A stretch of DNA of 64,000 nt from GCA-002708315 sp963676635 (GTDB lineage: Bacteria > Bacteroidota > Bacteroidia > Bacteroidales > F082). The stretch spans positions 1,798,001 through 1,862,000 of the forward strand of contig OY781105.1 of NCBI GenBank assembly GCA_963676635.1. The letters are read 5' to 3'. Shown in pieces: positions 10,401 to 18,304 of this stretch (positions within the stretch are counted from its first letter, which is position 1; each line of letters opens with the position of its first letter). The position numbers were made by a program, and so were the translations under genes. Below the pieces are notes generated by a model. That model ran no database searches, was not told the DNA's origin, and saw only the letters and a program-made list of their open reading frames with translations.

Positions 10401-11732
10401 ATTGATTTTGATGACTTGAATAACGGGCTCAACCATTTTAATTATTTTTATCCTAATAATACGGCTTTTGGTTTCGGGAATGTTAATCCACAGGATTACA
10501 CATTAAATACGGTAACAAAGTATGGGGTGCCTGTTAATCAAGACTGGTCTTACACAAACGGTTGTCCAGCGCATGAATCAAGCGGAGGAACACTGTTAAC
10601 CAAAATGGCTGTTGCCGATGAAAAAGCTGATTCCACAGCTTCTGTACTGGCTATTCTGGTGGATAATGGCGATACGCCAGAACTTGCCAGTGAAGTGGAT
10701 CAGAGTACTCCTGCTCAAACCGTGGATTTGTACAACGAACTCATGGCTACTTCACCCTACTTGTCCGACAGCGTGGTGGAATCGGCTATTGTGAAAGAGG
10801 ATGTGCTGCCCAATGCCCTGTTGCGCGATATTATGGTGGCCAATGCTCATTCGTCCAAGTCGGAAATACTGATGAACACCCTGGATACACGCTGGGATCC
10901 CATGCCGGATTATATGAAAGCACAGATATTACAGGGCAGAAGTTTAGTATCTTTAAAAGAAGAAACCGAATCACGCTTGGGAGCTTTCCGTTTGGACAAA
11001 TCGCGTGCGCTTTACGGATTGTCACGCATGTATATGTACGATACGTTGAATCCATCTACTGCTGTAGATAGTTTGATTGATCTGTTATCAACAGAATATA
11101 CCCTGAGTGCTCAGTACCAGTTGGCCATGCTTGAACTGGGTAAAGGTGAATATACTCAGGGAAGTAGCGTATTAAGCGATATCCCGACACATATTGCCCT
11201 CACTTCACAAGAGCTAACCAAACATCAACAAATGGTGGACTATTACGATTGGCTCACCTCTGTAAAACAAAGTCAGGGTAATATTTTGAACCCAAGTGCA
11301 TCTCAAAGACAACAGTTGTGGACCATGGCCATGGCTGACAGCAGCAAGGCGGGAGTTTATGCCCGGAACCTGTTGGTGGCACTTGGCGATACCACTTATC
11401 ACGAGCCTATTATTCTTCCAAACCTTTACAAAAGCACTCAGGCACAGGCTTCTTATGAAGAGTTGCTAAATGTACAAGGGCCAAGTCTACTTCATGTATT
11501 CCCTAATCCAGCTTCAGGTTATGTTATTCTGGAATATAAATTGGAAACCGATGTGCCAGCCACAATTAGTATTCATGACATGAAAGGTATGAGGATTAAA
11601 AGCCTGAACACCAGTGGGCAACAAAACCAACTTACGGTCATTACCCGTGATTGGTTGCCCGGAGTCTATTTAGCAGGACTTTATGTCAATGGAAAGTTAA
11701 TAGAAAGTACTAAATTTACCGTCGTTAAATAG
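7410..11732 (+). pseudogene. Large T9SS-secreted Asp-box propeller / beta-helix protein, interrupted by two in-frame TAA codons
   Basis: One reading frame runs from ATG 7410 to TAA 11732 (~1440 codons). It is broken only by TAA at 7611-7613 and TAA at 8490-8492; all three open pieces are in the same frame and join sensibly. Order: signal peptide (to LSAQQ); a propeller region with Asp-box motifs SNDGGNVW, STDRGSTW, STDNGISW and STDYGDTW; a right-handed beta-helix-like region (about 9300-10560) with repeated NCSF/NCTF turns; a helical region; and a T9SS type A sorting domain beginning VFPNPASGYVILEY and ending KFTVVK. The family role is surface or secreted carbohydrate or protein binding. The 1069-codon 3' piece lacks a signal peptide, so without readthrough the gene is dead. 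Its sorting domain is close to that of the small proteins at 13.4 and 15.9 kb. Confidence 0.8.
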
Positions 11733-11751
11733 AATAGTGAAAGCCAATTTC

Positions 11752-11779
11752 AGCTGCCCTGATTAATTTCAGGGCAGCT
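11752..11779 (+). terminator. Terminator-like inverted repeat after the large cargo gene
   Basis: AGCTGCCCT (11752-11760) pairs with AGGGCAGCT (11771-11779) around a 10-base loop, 20 bases after the stop codon. The U tract is poor. Confidence 0.55.
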
Positions 11780-11807
11780 TATAACTTTTCGCGTAATTAT
11801 ATTGAAT

Positions 11808-13412
11808 ATGAAAAAAATAATTCTAATCTCCACACTATGCTTTCTTGTACAACTGGCTACTGCACAAAGATGGCAAACAACAATTGGAAAACCCAACCAC
11901 TACAATAGTGTGTACGACCTTGTTAAGGACTACGACAAAGGTTATTACCTAGTAGCATCTGATGTAGTAAATGGAAATAGCGGCAACGGTTGGAATATAA
12001 AAACAGATATCAATGGGAATTTATTATATAATAATAAACTAATAAATACCGAAGCACAATACATTGGTTGGTCTGGTTGCAACGATAGTGCAGGAAACAA
12101 ATATATTGCAGGAGTGGCTTTTTTGGATCTCCCATGGCCATTTTTATCTAAGTTTAATCCTTGTAGTGAAAAGTTGTGGTGTAGAGTATCAAAAGACTGG
12201 GGTTACATGAATGGTGCTGCTGTTGACATTATAATTAGCGATGAAGGTAATATCATTGTTCTAACCCGTTTTGAAGATGGTAATCAACAGATCAACCAGA
12301 TATTCTTGCTATGTTATAGCCCTGATGGCGATCTTTTGTGGTCAAAACCCTATGCTACTAAAACGGAACACCCATTGATTGCCTTTGCTTACGGGACTAA
12401 ATTATATCATTTCGGAGAAGATTATATTATAAGTGGTTATTGTTACTATCCCTACCCTGACAATCCTAACCATGTTTGGATGCGTCCGTTATTTATCGGT
12501 ATCGACAGCCTGTTCAACGAAAAATGGATACTGCCTTTTGGTGTTGCAGACAGTATCGTGGGACAGGCCTATTCAGCCATCCCGCTAAACGATTCTGTAA
12601 TTATGGGTATTGGGAGTAAATTTCGTGATTATCCCAATGGGAATATACGCAATTCTTTACTCATGTTTTTTAACCATGAAGGCGAAGAACTTGGTTACAC
12701 GAGAATTTGGGGCGATTCAATTGCCCCAGGCACACAAGATAATGCTTTAGCTGAAATAGAAACGATTAATGATTCTTTATTTCTTGCTACTGCTGTTTTT
12801 GGGCCTCTGACAACTGCAAATCCGTATGGACAAGTGGTGATTGATGCGAATGGCAAAGTATATAATACCTTATCACAACCCAATACGACGGGGGTACTTC
12901 CGTTGTTAAGAAAGACCTTTGACAATAAATATGTGATTGCACAAGGCGTTTACGAAAGCGATCAGATGCACACCAATATTCAATTACTTAAAATCAATGC
13001 CAATTTAGAGCAAGACACCCTTTATACTCAGAATTTTGTATATGACAGCCTGTGTCCCGATCCCATCGTTTCGGGGGATATCGATATGACTAATTGTTCG
13101 GTAGTGCAGGTTAGTATTGGCGAAGCACCAACACCAGAAGAGTACTATAAAGACCTGAATACAATCCCCGTGAAGGTCTATCCCAACCCATCGGAAGATT
13201 GCATTAGTTTTGATTATAAAAATACAGACCGTCATCAGAATATCCATCTGAATTGTTACGATATCAACGGGCAAAAGATTTATTCTGAAAACATTTCCCG
13301 GGGTCAGCAGGGAAGCAAAATCAATGTTTCAAGCTGGGGTAGCGGGGTGTATATGGCCATCATATCAAGTGAGGGTGTGATTGTTGGGAAGGCTAAATTA
13401 ATGGTGAAGTGA
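11808..13412 (+). CDS. T9SS-secreted propeller-like protein, family A copy 1
   Basis: 534 residues with an Ala-Gln-type signal peptide (MKKIILISTLCFLVQLATAQ). The body contains repeated beta-strand blocks of the style GDLLWSKPYA and INQIFLL, suggesting a beta-propeller-like fold. The C-terminus is a T9SS type A sorting domain (VKVYPNPSEDCISFDY to GKAKLMVK). I use ATG 11808 rather than an upstream TTG. About 60 percent similar by eye to copy 2 (14065-15849); the last ~140 residues are almost identical, part of a 1.38 kb direct repeat. No catalytic motif was recognised. Starts 75 bases after the large cargo gene. Confidence 0.75.
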   Translation: MKKIILISTLCFLVQLATAQRWQTTIGKPNHYNSVYDLVKDYDKGYYLVASDVVNGNSGNGWNIKTDINGNLLYNNKLINTEAQYIGWSGCNDSAGNKYIAGVAFLDLPWPFLSKFNPCSEKLWCRVSKDWGYMNGAAVDIIISDEGNIIVLTRFEDGNQQINQIFLLCYSPDGDLLWSKPYATKTEHPLIAFAYGTKLYHFGEDYIISGYCYYPYPDNPNHVWMRPLFIGIDSLFNEKWILPFGVADSIVGQAYSAIPLNDSVIMGIGSKFRDYPNGNIRNSLLMFFNHEGEELGYTRIWGDSIAPGTQDNALAEIETINDSLFLATAVFGPLTTANPYGQVVIDANGKVYNTLSQPNTTGVLPLLRKTFDNKYVIAQGVYESDQMHTNIQLLKINANLEQDTLYTQNFVYDSLCPDPIVSGDIDMTNCSVVQVSIGEAPTPEEYYKDLNTIPVKVYPNPSEDCISFDYKNTDRHQNIHLNCYDINGQKIYSENISRGQQGSKINVSSWGSGVYMAIISSEGVIVGKAKLMVK

Positions 13413-13438
13413 GGGATGAACAATTAAAAATTAAAACC

Positions 13439-13930
13439 ATGAAGAAACTTATTGTTATCGTGTTTGTTTTGCTAGCCCAGATTTCCAGGGCACAGAACCC
13501 TGTAGAGAAAACGGTCTATTATATCCCAGTACAAAATAACATAAATTCCTCTACTATGCCATTGGAATATAACACCCAAACAACACGTCTGGAGCAGGTG
13601 TTAGAAGTGCCAAATGCTGTTAGCGAGGATTCCATACATGCTGATAACGTACAAACAATAAAGATGGAATTAGCGGAAAATTATAAGTTAAAAGCATCAA
13701 TGAGTTCTGATTCAACATCAGTTATTTTAGAATACAAATTGGAGTCAGATGCTAAAGTCACCGTTACCATAAAGGATTTACGAGGGGTTACCATCGAAAG
13801 TAGAAGCACTTCAGGACAACAGGATCAGCTAACTTTGCTTACCCGAGAATGGAATCCGGGAGTTTATGTGGCCAGCTTGATTGTAGAAGGAAAACTGATA
13901 GAAAGTGTTAAATTTACCGTGGTAAAATAG
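13439..13930 (+). CDS. Small T9SS-sorted protein, family B copy 1
   Basis: 163 residues: signal peptide (MKKLIVIVFVLLAQISRAQ), a ~70-residue linker with PLEYNTQTTRL, then a domain that is essentially a T9SS type A sorting domain (SVILEYKLESDAKV to KFTVVK). There is little room for a functional cargo domain, so it may be a free-standing sorting domain or surface stub. It starts 26 bases after the stop of family A copy 1; a GTG overlapping that stop is a possible alternative start. Its C-terminus closely matches that of the large interrupted gene upstream. The linker resembles the N-terminal part of family A copies 2 and 3. Confidence 0.7.
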   Translation: MKKLIVIVFVLLAQISRAQNPVEKTVYYIPVQNNINSSTMPLEYNTQTTRLEQVLEVPNAVSEDSIHADNVQTIKMELAENYKLKASMSSDSTSVILEYKLESDAKVTVTIKDLRGVTIESRSTSGQQDQLTLLTREWNPGVYVASLIVEGKLIESVKFTVVK

Positions 13931-13954
13931 CGCTCTATCTGTTTTGTCTTTTTT

Positions 13955-14016
13955 ACCACAGAGAGAAATCCCCAGAGCATTAACCACGCATTCTGGAGAT
14001 TTCTCTACTCTGTGGT
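13955..14016 (+). repeat. Long imperfect hairpin between family B and family A genes (copy 1)
   Basis: ACCACAGAG (13955-13963) pairs with CTCTGTGGT (14008-14016); inside it AGAAATC pairs with GATTTCT (13998-14004) and CCAGA with TCTGG. The stem is about 21 pairs with one 3-base bulge. It lies 25 bases after the family B stop and could be a terminator, an RNA processing site or a palindromic repeat element. The same hairpin recurs at 16392-16453. Confidence 0.7.
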
Positions 14017-14064
14017 TCTTAAAGATCGACAAATGAAAGCTACTCAATAACTAAAATGCAGACC

Positions 14065-15849
14065 ATGAAAAAATTGATCATTGTATATTTTCTTTTATTA
14101 TTAAACCCATTGTGGTCTCAAACACCGGATGCTCATACCAATATTCAAAATACAGATGGTAAGAAATTCATAACTGTTTCCTCAAGGCAAATGCCAGCGA
14201 ACCAAAGTCTTCCGCTGAAATATGATGCCAGTAACACTCGGATGGTTGCAACAATGCCCTTCCCGATGAATGAAACAGGAGATACTTTGCTGCCCGATAA
14301 TATGTGGCAAAGGTGGAGTACAACTTTTGGTACACACAACCATAATGATGGCATTTATAACATACTTGAAGATTATGACAAGGGATATTATATGGTAGGC
14401 TATGATGTTATAAATAGTACCAATGGAGAAGGCTGGAATTTAAAAACTGATATAAATGGTGAATTACTTTGGGATAAAAATCTAACTCATCCGCCGATTT
14501 CTGTTGGATTTGCAGCCTGTCAAGACAGTATCGGGAATAAATATATTGCCGGAATAGATTTTAGCGAATTCAGTTGGCCGTTTTTATTAAAACTAAATTC
14601 TTGTGGTGAAAAAGAGTGGTGTACCTTATATAAGGATTGGGGGTATGGTTGGGGTTATCCAATGGATATTATTCTCAATTCAGAAGGGAATATTATTGTT
14701 TTGAGCCGTTTTGAAAGTGAGGAGCAAATCAATCAAATATTTTTACTTGGCTACAATACTGAAGGAGATTTATTATGGTCTAAACCTTATGCTTCAAAAG
14801 TTGATTACCCTTTAATGTCCTTTGCCTCTGGTGCGAAACTATATCAAGTGGGTGAAGATTATCTTGTTACAGGCAACTGTTACTATCCTTATCCAGATAA
14901 TCCGACTCACGCTTGGTTACGGCCACTATTTATCGGAATTGACGACCAATTTAACGAAAAATGGGTAATGCCCTTTGGTATTAATGATAGTGTTGTTGGT
15001 GAAGCGTTTTCAGTAATTTCGGTAAATGAAACCCTGATAATGGGGGTAGGTTATCATGTTGTAGATCAGAGTGATTTTTTTGGGCGTGCATCTGCCTTAA
15101 TGTTCATCAACCTTGATGGGGAGGAATTAGGTTATTCCGTCATTCCTCGTGATTCTATTGCTCTTGGAACTCACGATAATTCTTTAGTTGAAATTGAATC
15201 AATAAATGATACGCTATTTATGACCTCAGCTTTTTTTGGCCCTTTATCGTTAGGAAACCCTTATGGTGTAATGGTCATTGACACGAGTGGAAGAGTATTT
15301 AACACTTTATCTCACCCTAATTCAACAGGAGAACTACCATCTCTAATAAAAACCTTTGATGGTAAATTTGTAATTGCCTGTACTATCAATGAAAGCGACA
15401 TGAACCATACTGATATCTGCCTCTATAAAATCAATGCCAATTTAGAGCAAGACACCCTTTATACTCAGAATTTTGTATATGACAGCCTGTGTCCCGATCC
15501 CATCGTTTCGGGGGATATCGATATGACTAATTGTTCGGTAGTGCAGGTTAGTATTGGCGAAGCACCAACACCAGAAGAGTACTATAAAGACCTGAATACA
15601 ATCCCCGTGAAGGTCTATCCCAACCCATCAGAAGATTGCATTAGTTTTGATTATAAAAATACAGATCGTCATCAGAATATCCATTTGAATTGTTACGATA
15701 TCAACGGGCAAAAGATTTATTCTGAAAACATTTCCACGGGTCAGCAGGGAAGCAAAATCAATGTTTCAAGCTGGGGTAGCGGTGTGTATATGGCCATCAT
15801 ATCAAGTGAGGGTGTGATTGTTGGGAAGGCTAAATTAATGGTGAAGTGA
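14065..15849 (+). CDS. T9SS-secreted propeller-like protein, family A copy 2
   Basis: 594 residues with a signal peptide ending LWSQ. An N-terminal ~75-residue segment absent from copy 1 resembles the family B linker (PLKYDASNTRMVAT). The same propeller-like blocks follow (GYYMVGYDV, INQIFLLGYN, GDLLWSKPYAS), then the T9SS type A sorting domain. Its first ~100 codons are identical to copy 3 and its last ~140 residues to copy 1, while the middle has diverged, so it looks like a chimera made by tandem duplication. The ATG at 14065 is preferred; 14056 is a possible start 3 codons upstream. Confidence 0.75.
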   Translation: MKKLIIVYFLLLLNPLWSQTPDAHTNIQNTDGKKFITVSSRQMPANQSLPLKYDASNTRMVATMPFPMNETGDTLLPDNMWQRWSTTFGTHNHNDGIYNILEDYDKGYYMVGYDVINSTNGEGWNLKTDINGELLWDKNLTHPPISVGFAACQDSIGNKYIAGIDFSEFSWPFLLKLNSCGEKEWCTLYKDWGYGWGYPMDIILNSEGNIIVLSRFESEEQINQIFLLGYNTEGDLLWSKPYASKVDYPLMSFASGAKLYQVGEDYLVTGNCYYPYPDNPTHAWLRPLFIGIDDQFNEKWVMPFGINDSVVGEAFSVISVNETLIMGVGYHVVDQSDFFGRASALMFINLDGEELGYSVIPRDSIALGTHDNSLVEIESINDTLFMTSAFFGPLSLGNPYGVMVIDTSGRVFNTLSHPNSTGELPSLIKTFDGKFVIACTINESDMNHTDICLYKINANLEQDTLYTQNFVYDSLCPDPIVSGDIDMTNCSVVQVSIGEAPTPEEYYKDLNTIPVKVYPNPSEDCISFDYKNTDRHQNIHLNCYDINGQKIYSENISTGQQGSKINVSSWGSGVYMAIISSEGVIVGKAKLMVK

Positions 15850-15875
15850 GGGATGAACAATTAAAAATTAAAACC

Positions 15876-16367
15876 ATGAAGAAACTTATTGTTATCGTGT
15901 TTGTTTTGCTAGCCCAGATTTCCAGGGCACAGAGCCCTGTAGAGAAAACGGTATATTATATCCCAGTACAAAATAACATAAATTCCTCTACTATGCCATT
16001 GGAATATAACACCCAAACAACCCGTTTGGTGCACGTGATAGAAGTGTCAAATGCTGTTAGCGAGGATTCCATACATGCTGATAACGTACAAACAATAAAG
16101 ATGGAATTAGCGGAAAATTATAAGTTAAAGGCATCAATGAGTTCTGATTCAACATCAGTTATTTTAGAATACAAATTGGAGTCAGATGCTAAAGTCACCG
16201 TTACCATAAAGGATTTACGAGGGGTTACCATCGAAAGTAGAAGCACTTCAGGACAACAGGATCAGCTAACTTTGCTTACCCGAGAATGGAATCCGGGAGT
16301 TTATGTGGCCAGCTTGATTGTAGAAGGAAAACTGATAGAAAGTGTTAAATTTACCGTGGTAAAATAG
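15876..16367 (+). CDS. Small T9SS-sorted protein, family B copy 2
   Basis: 163 residues, almost identical to the protein at 13439-13930. The main differences are around residues 55-62 (RLVHVIEVSNAV against RLEQVLEVPNAV). It has the same signal peptide, linker and T9SS type A domain and the same 26-base spacing to the preceding family A stop. Confidence 0.7.
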   Translation: MKKLIVIVFVLLAQISRAQSPVEKTVYYIPVQNNINSSTMPLEYNTQTTRLVHVIEVSNAVSEDSIHADNVQTIKMELAENYKLKASMSSDSTSVILEYKLESDAKVTVTIKDLRGVTIESRSTSGQQDQLTLLTREWNPGVYVASLIVEGKLIESVKFTVVK

Positions 16368-16391
16368 CGCTCTATCTGTTTTGTCTTTTTT

Positions 16392-16453
16392 ACCACAGAG
16401 AGAAATCCCCAGAGCATTAACCACGCATTCTGGAGATTTCTCTACTCTGTGGT
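16392..16453 (+). repeat. Long imperfect hairpin (copy 2)
   Basis: Same hairpin as 13955-14016 (ACCACAGAG ... CTCTGTGGT), carried within the second 1.38 kb repeat. Confidence 0.7.
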
Positions 16454-16501
16454 TCTTAAAGATCGACAAATGAAAGCTACTCAATAACTAAAATGCAGAC
16501 C

Positions 16502-17188
16502 ATGAAAAAATTGATCATTGTATATTTTCTTTTATTATTAAACCCATTGTGGTCTCAAACACCGGATGCTCATACCAATATTCAAAATACAGATGGTAAG
16601 AAATTCATAACTGTTTCCTCAAGGCAAATGCCAGCGAACCAAAGTCTTCCGCTGAAATATGATGCCAGTAACACTCGGATGGTTGCAACAATGCCCTTCC
16701 CGATGAATGAAACAGGAGATACTTTGCTGCCCGATAATATGTGGCAAAGGTGGAGTACAACTTTTGGTACACACAACCATAATGATGGCATTTATAACAT
16801 ACTCGAAGATTACGACAAAGGGTATTACATTGTTGGATGGGATGTGATTGAAAATGGAAACGGAAAAGGGTGGGATATAAAAACGGATATCAATGGACTT
16901 TTATTATACGATAAAAAACTGGTTCATCCTGGAGTAAGGCTAGGATATGCAGCTTGCATTGACAGTCTAGGCAACAAGTATATTGCCGGAATAGATTTTA
17001 GCGAAATCAGCTGGCCTTTTTTATTAAAACTTAATTCTTGTGGTGAAAAAGAGTGGTGTACCTTATATAAAGATTGGGGTTATGGTTGGGGTTATCCAAT
17101 GGATATTATTCTCAATACAGAAGTGAATATTATTGTTTTGAGCCGTTTTGAAAGTGAGGAGCAAATCAATCAAATATTTTTACATTGA
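16502..17188 (+). pseudogene. T9SS propeller-like protein, family A copy 3 (3' truncated)
   Basis: 228 residues, starting with the same signal peptide and N-terminal segment as copy 2. It diverges from codon ~100 and stops abruptly where the IS21 remnant begins: copy 2 continues ATTTTTACTTGGC, copy 3 reads ATTTTTACATTGA. The second half of the propeller and the sorting domain are missing, so the product could not be sorted by T9SS. Probably non-functional. Confidence 0.8.
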
Positions 17189-17860
17189 TACTGCAACGCG
17201 CATATTATCATAAACCATTATCTTAAATACACCTCCTATCGTTTCAAAAAAATAAACATGAGATTTCGTAAAAGAAAGGGTGTCTTGTTGGTTGTATAAT
17301 AATACATAACAAAAATTACTGTATGAACTAGTGAAAACAGCTAGCTGGAAACGTGTCAGCTTACTATTTATATACAACTTAACCTCACCCCAATCAAACT
17401 CACATGACTCTTCAGGGTTATAGACCTGACGGATATAGGCTTCATTAATTGTAACTCGGGATTGTTTAGTGCTTACGTAATTGCAGACTGTTGTATAGCC
17501 AATATCAATACCTTGCCTATGAAGTTCCTCTAAGATATCTTTCTTCTTCAGAAGCTTCTTATGCAAGCCCTGTTGCTTCTTTTTGTCATTCAAAAATAGC
17601 AGAGAGTCTATGACATCTTGAACTTCTTGAGTTAACTTCTGCTTCTCTCGGTTACCAGCTTTATAGGCAGGTGCGGTTGATACGTATTTTGAATGCCCGG
17701 CCTCAAAGGAAGTAGAATCTTGTATGGTTGATTCATACTCGCTTATATACTTACTGACTGTCTTGCAATTTAAACCAAGCTCCCTTGATATGCATCGATG
17801 GCTTTTGCCTTCACGATATCTCTTAATTATTATCTCTTGTTTAGTATACATACTGATCAT
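17180..17860 (-). pseudogene. istA: IS21-family transposase IstA, C-terminally truncated
   Basis: 226 codons. The N-terminal helix-turn-helix (KQEIIIKRYREGKSHRCISR, then LGLNCKTVSKYI) and the first part of the DDE core are present (CEFDWGEVKLYI with the first catalytic Asp, then VYDNMRVAV). Full IstA proteins are roughly twice as long, and no IstB gene follows. The open frame ends just inside the truncated family A copy 3 gene, so one deletion removed the 3' ends of both. The transposase is dead. Confidence 0.85.
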
Positions 17861-17954
17861 TTTATATGAACGATAAATCTTCGTTCTTGGTGAATAATTA
17901 GTGGTATACTTTTCGATTGAAATGTGGGGTATTTTTTAATTAATATTTACAGTT

Positions 17955-18221
17955 ATGTTTACAGTTTATGTTTTATTTTCTAAGAAATTTAAGCGTATTT
18001 ATATCGGTTTTACTTCATATTTACAAAAACGTTTCCTTTCTCATAATGAGCTTGCAACAAAAGGACATACTGTTAAATTCAGACCGTGGATTATTGCTTA
18101 CACTGAAGTATTTAATACTAAAAGTGAGGCTATGGCCAGAGAAAAACAACTTAAAGCCGACAAAGGAAGAGAATGGATCTGGAATGAGGTTATTCCTGGG
18201 CTCTTATCAGCCTCAGGCTGA
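17955..18221 (+). CDS. GIY-YIG endonuclease, copy 2 (full length)
   Basis: 88 residues: VYVLF and YIGFT motif strands, KRF Arg, SEAMAREKQLK with the conserved Glu, and a tail WIWNEVIPGLLSASG. Its stop codon TGA lies inside the small hairpin (TCAGCC-TCA-GGCTGA) that precedes the tRNA-end copy at 18223. Differs from copy 1 by a few substitutions (FSKK/FFKK, TSYL/TSDL) and by keeping Trp where copy 1 has a stop. Minimal single-domain GIY-YIG proteins of this size are common in Bacteroidota. Association with a tRNA 3' end in both copies points to a mobile or homing function (inference). Confidence 0.8.
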   Translation: MFTVYVLFSKKFKRIYIGFTSYLQKRFLSHNELATKGHTVKFRPWIIAYTEVFNTKSEAMAREKQLKADKGREWIWNEVIPGLLSASG

Positions 18222-18300
18222 CGTCGGTTCGAATCCGGCCCCCGCTACTAACCAAAACCATTCTGATTCTTCGGGATGGTTTTTTTATACCCAAAAGTTA
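18222..18300 (+). repeat. Detached tRNA-fMet 3'-end copy plus hairpin
   Basis: CGTCGG to CTACTA (18222-18250) equals the last 29 bases around the initiator tRNA 3' end. It is followed by the same AAAACCAT/ATGGTTTT hairpin and by TATACCCAAAAGTTA, which in copy 1 lies upstream of the nuclease gene. Here the nuclease gene comes first and this segment last, so the unit is circularly permuted. AGTTA occurs at both ends (17951-17955 and 18296-18300). Confidence 0.85.
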
Positions 18301-18304
18301 CCAA

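Larger units (their letters stand above)
12990..14366 (+). repeat. 1.38 kb direct repeat, copy 1
   Basis: Nearly identical to 15427-16803 (offset 2437 bases). It spans the 3' end of family A copy 1, all of family B copy 1, the hairpin spacer and the first ~100 codons of family A copy 2. Scattered substitutions, for example in the codons around 13590-13610, distinguish the two. Confidence 0.9.
15427..16803 (+). repeat. 1.38 kb direct repeat, copy 2
   Basis: Second copy of 12990-14366. It spans the 3' end of family A copy 2, family B copy 2, the hairpin and the 5' end of family A copy 3. Identity ends at 16803, where copy 3 begins to differ from copy 2. Confidence 0.9.
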
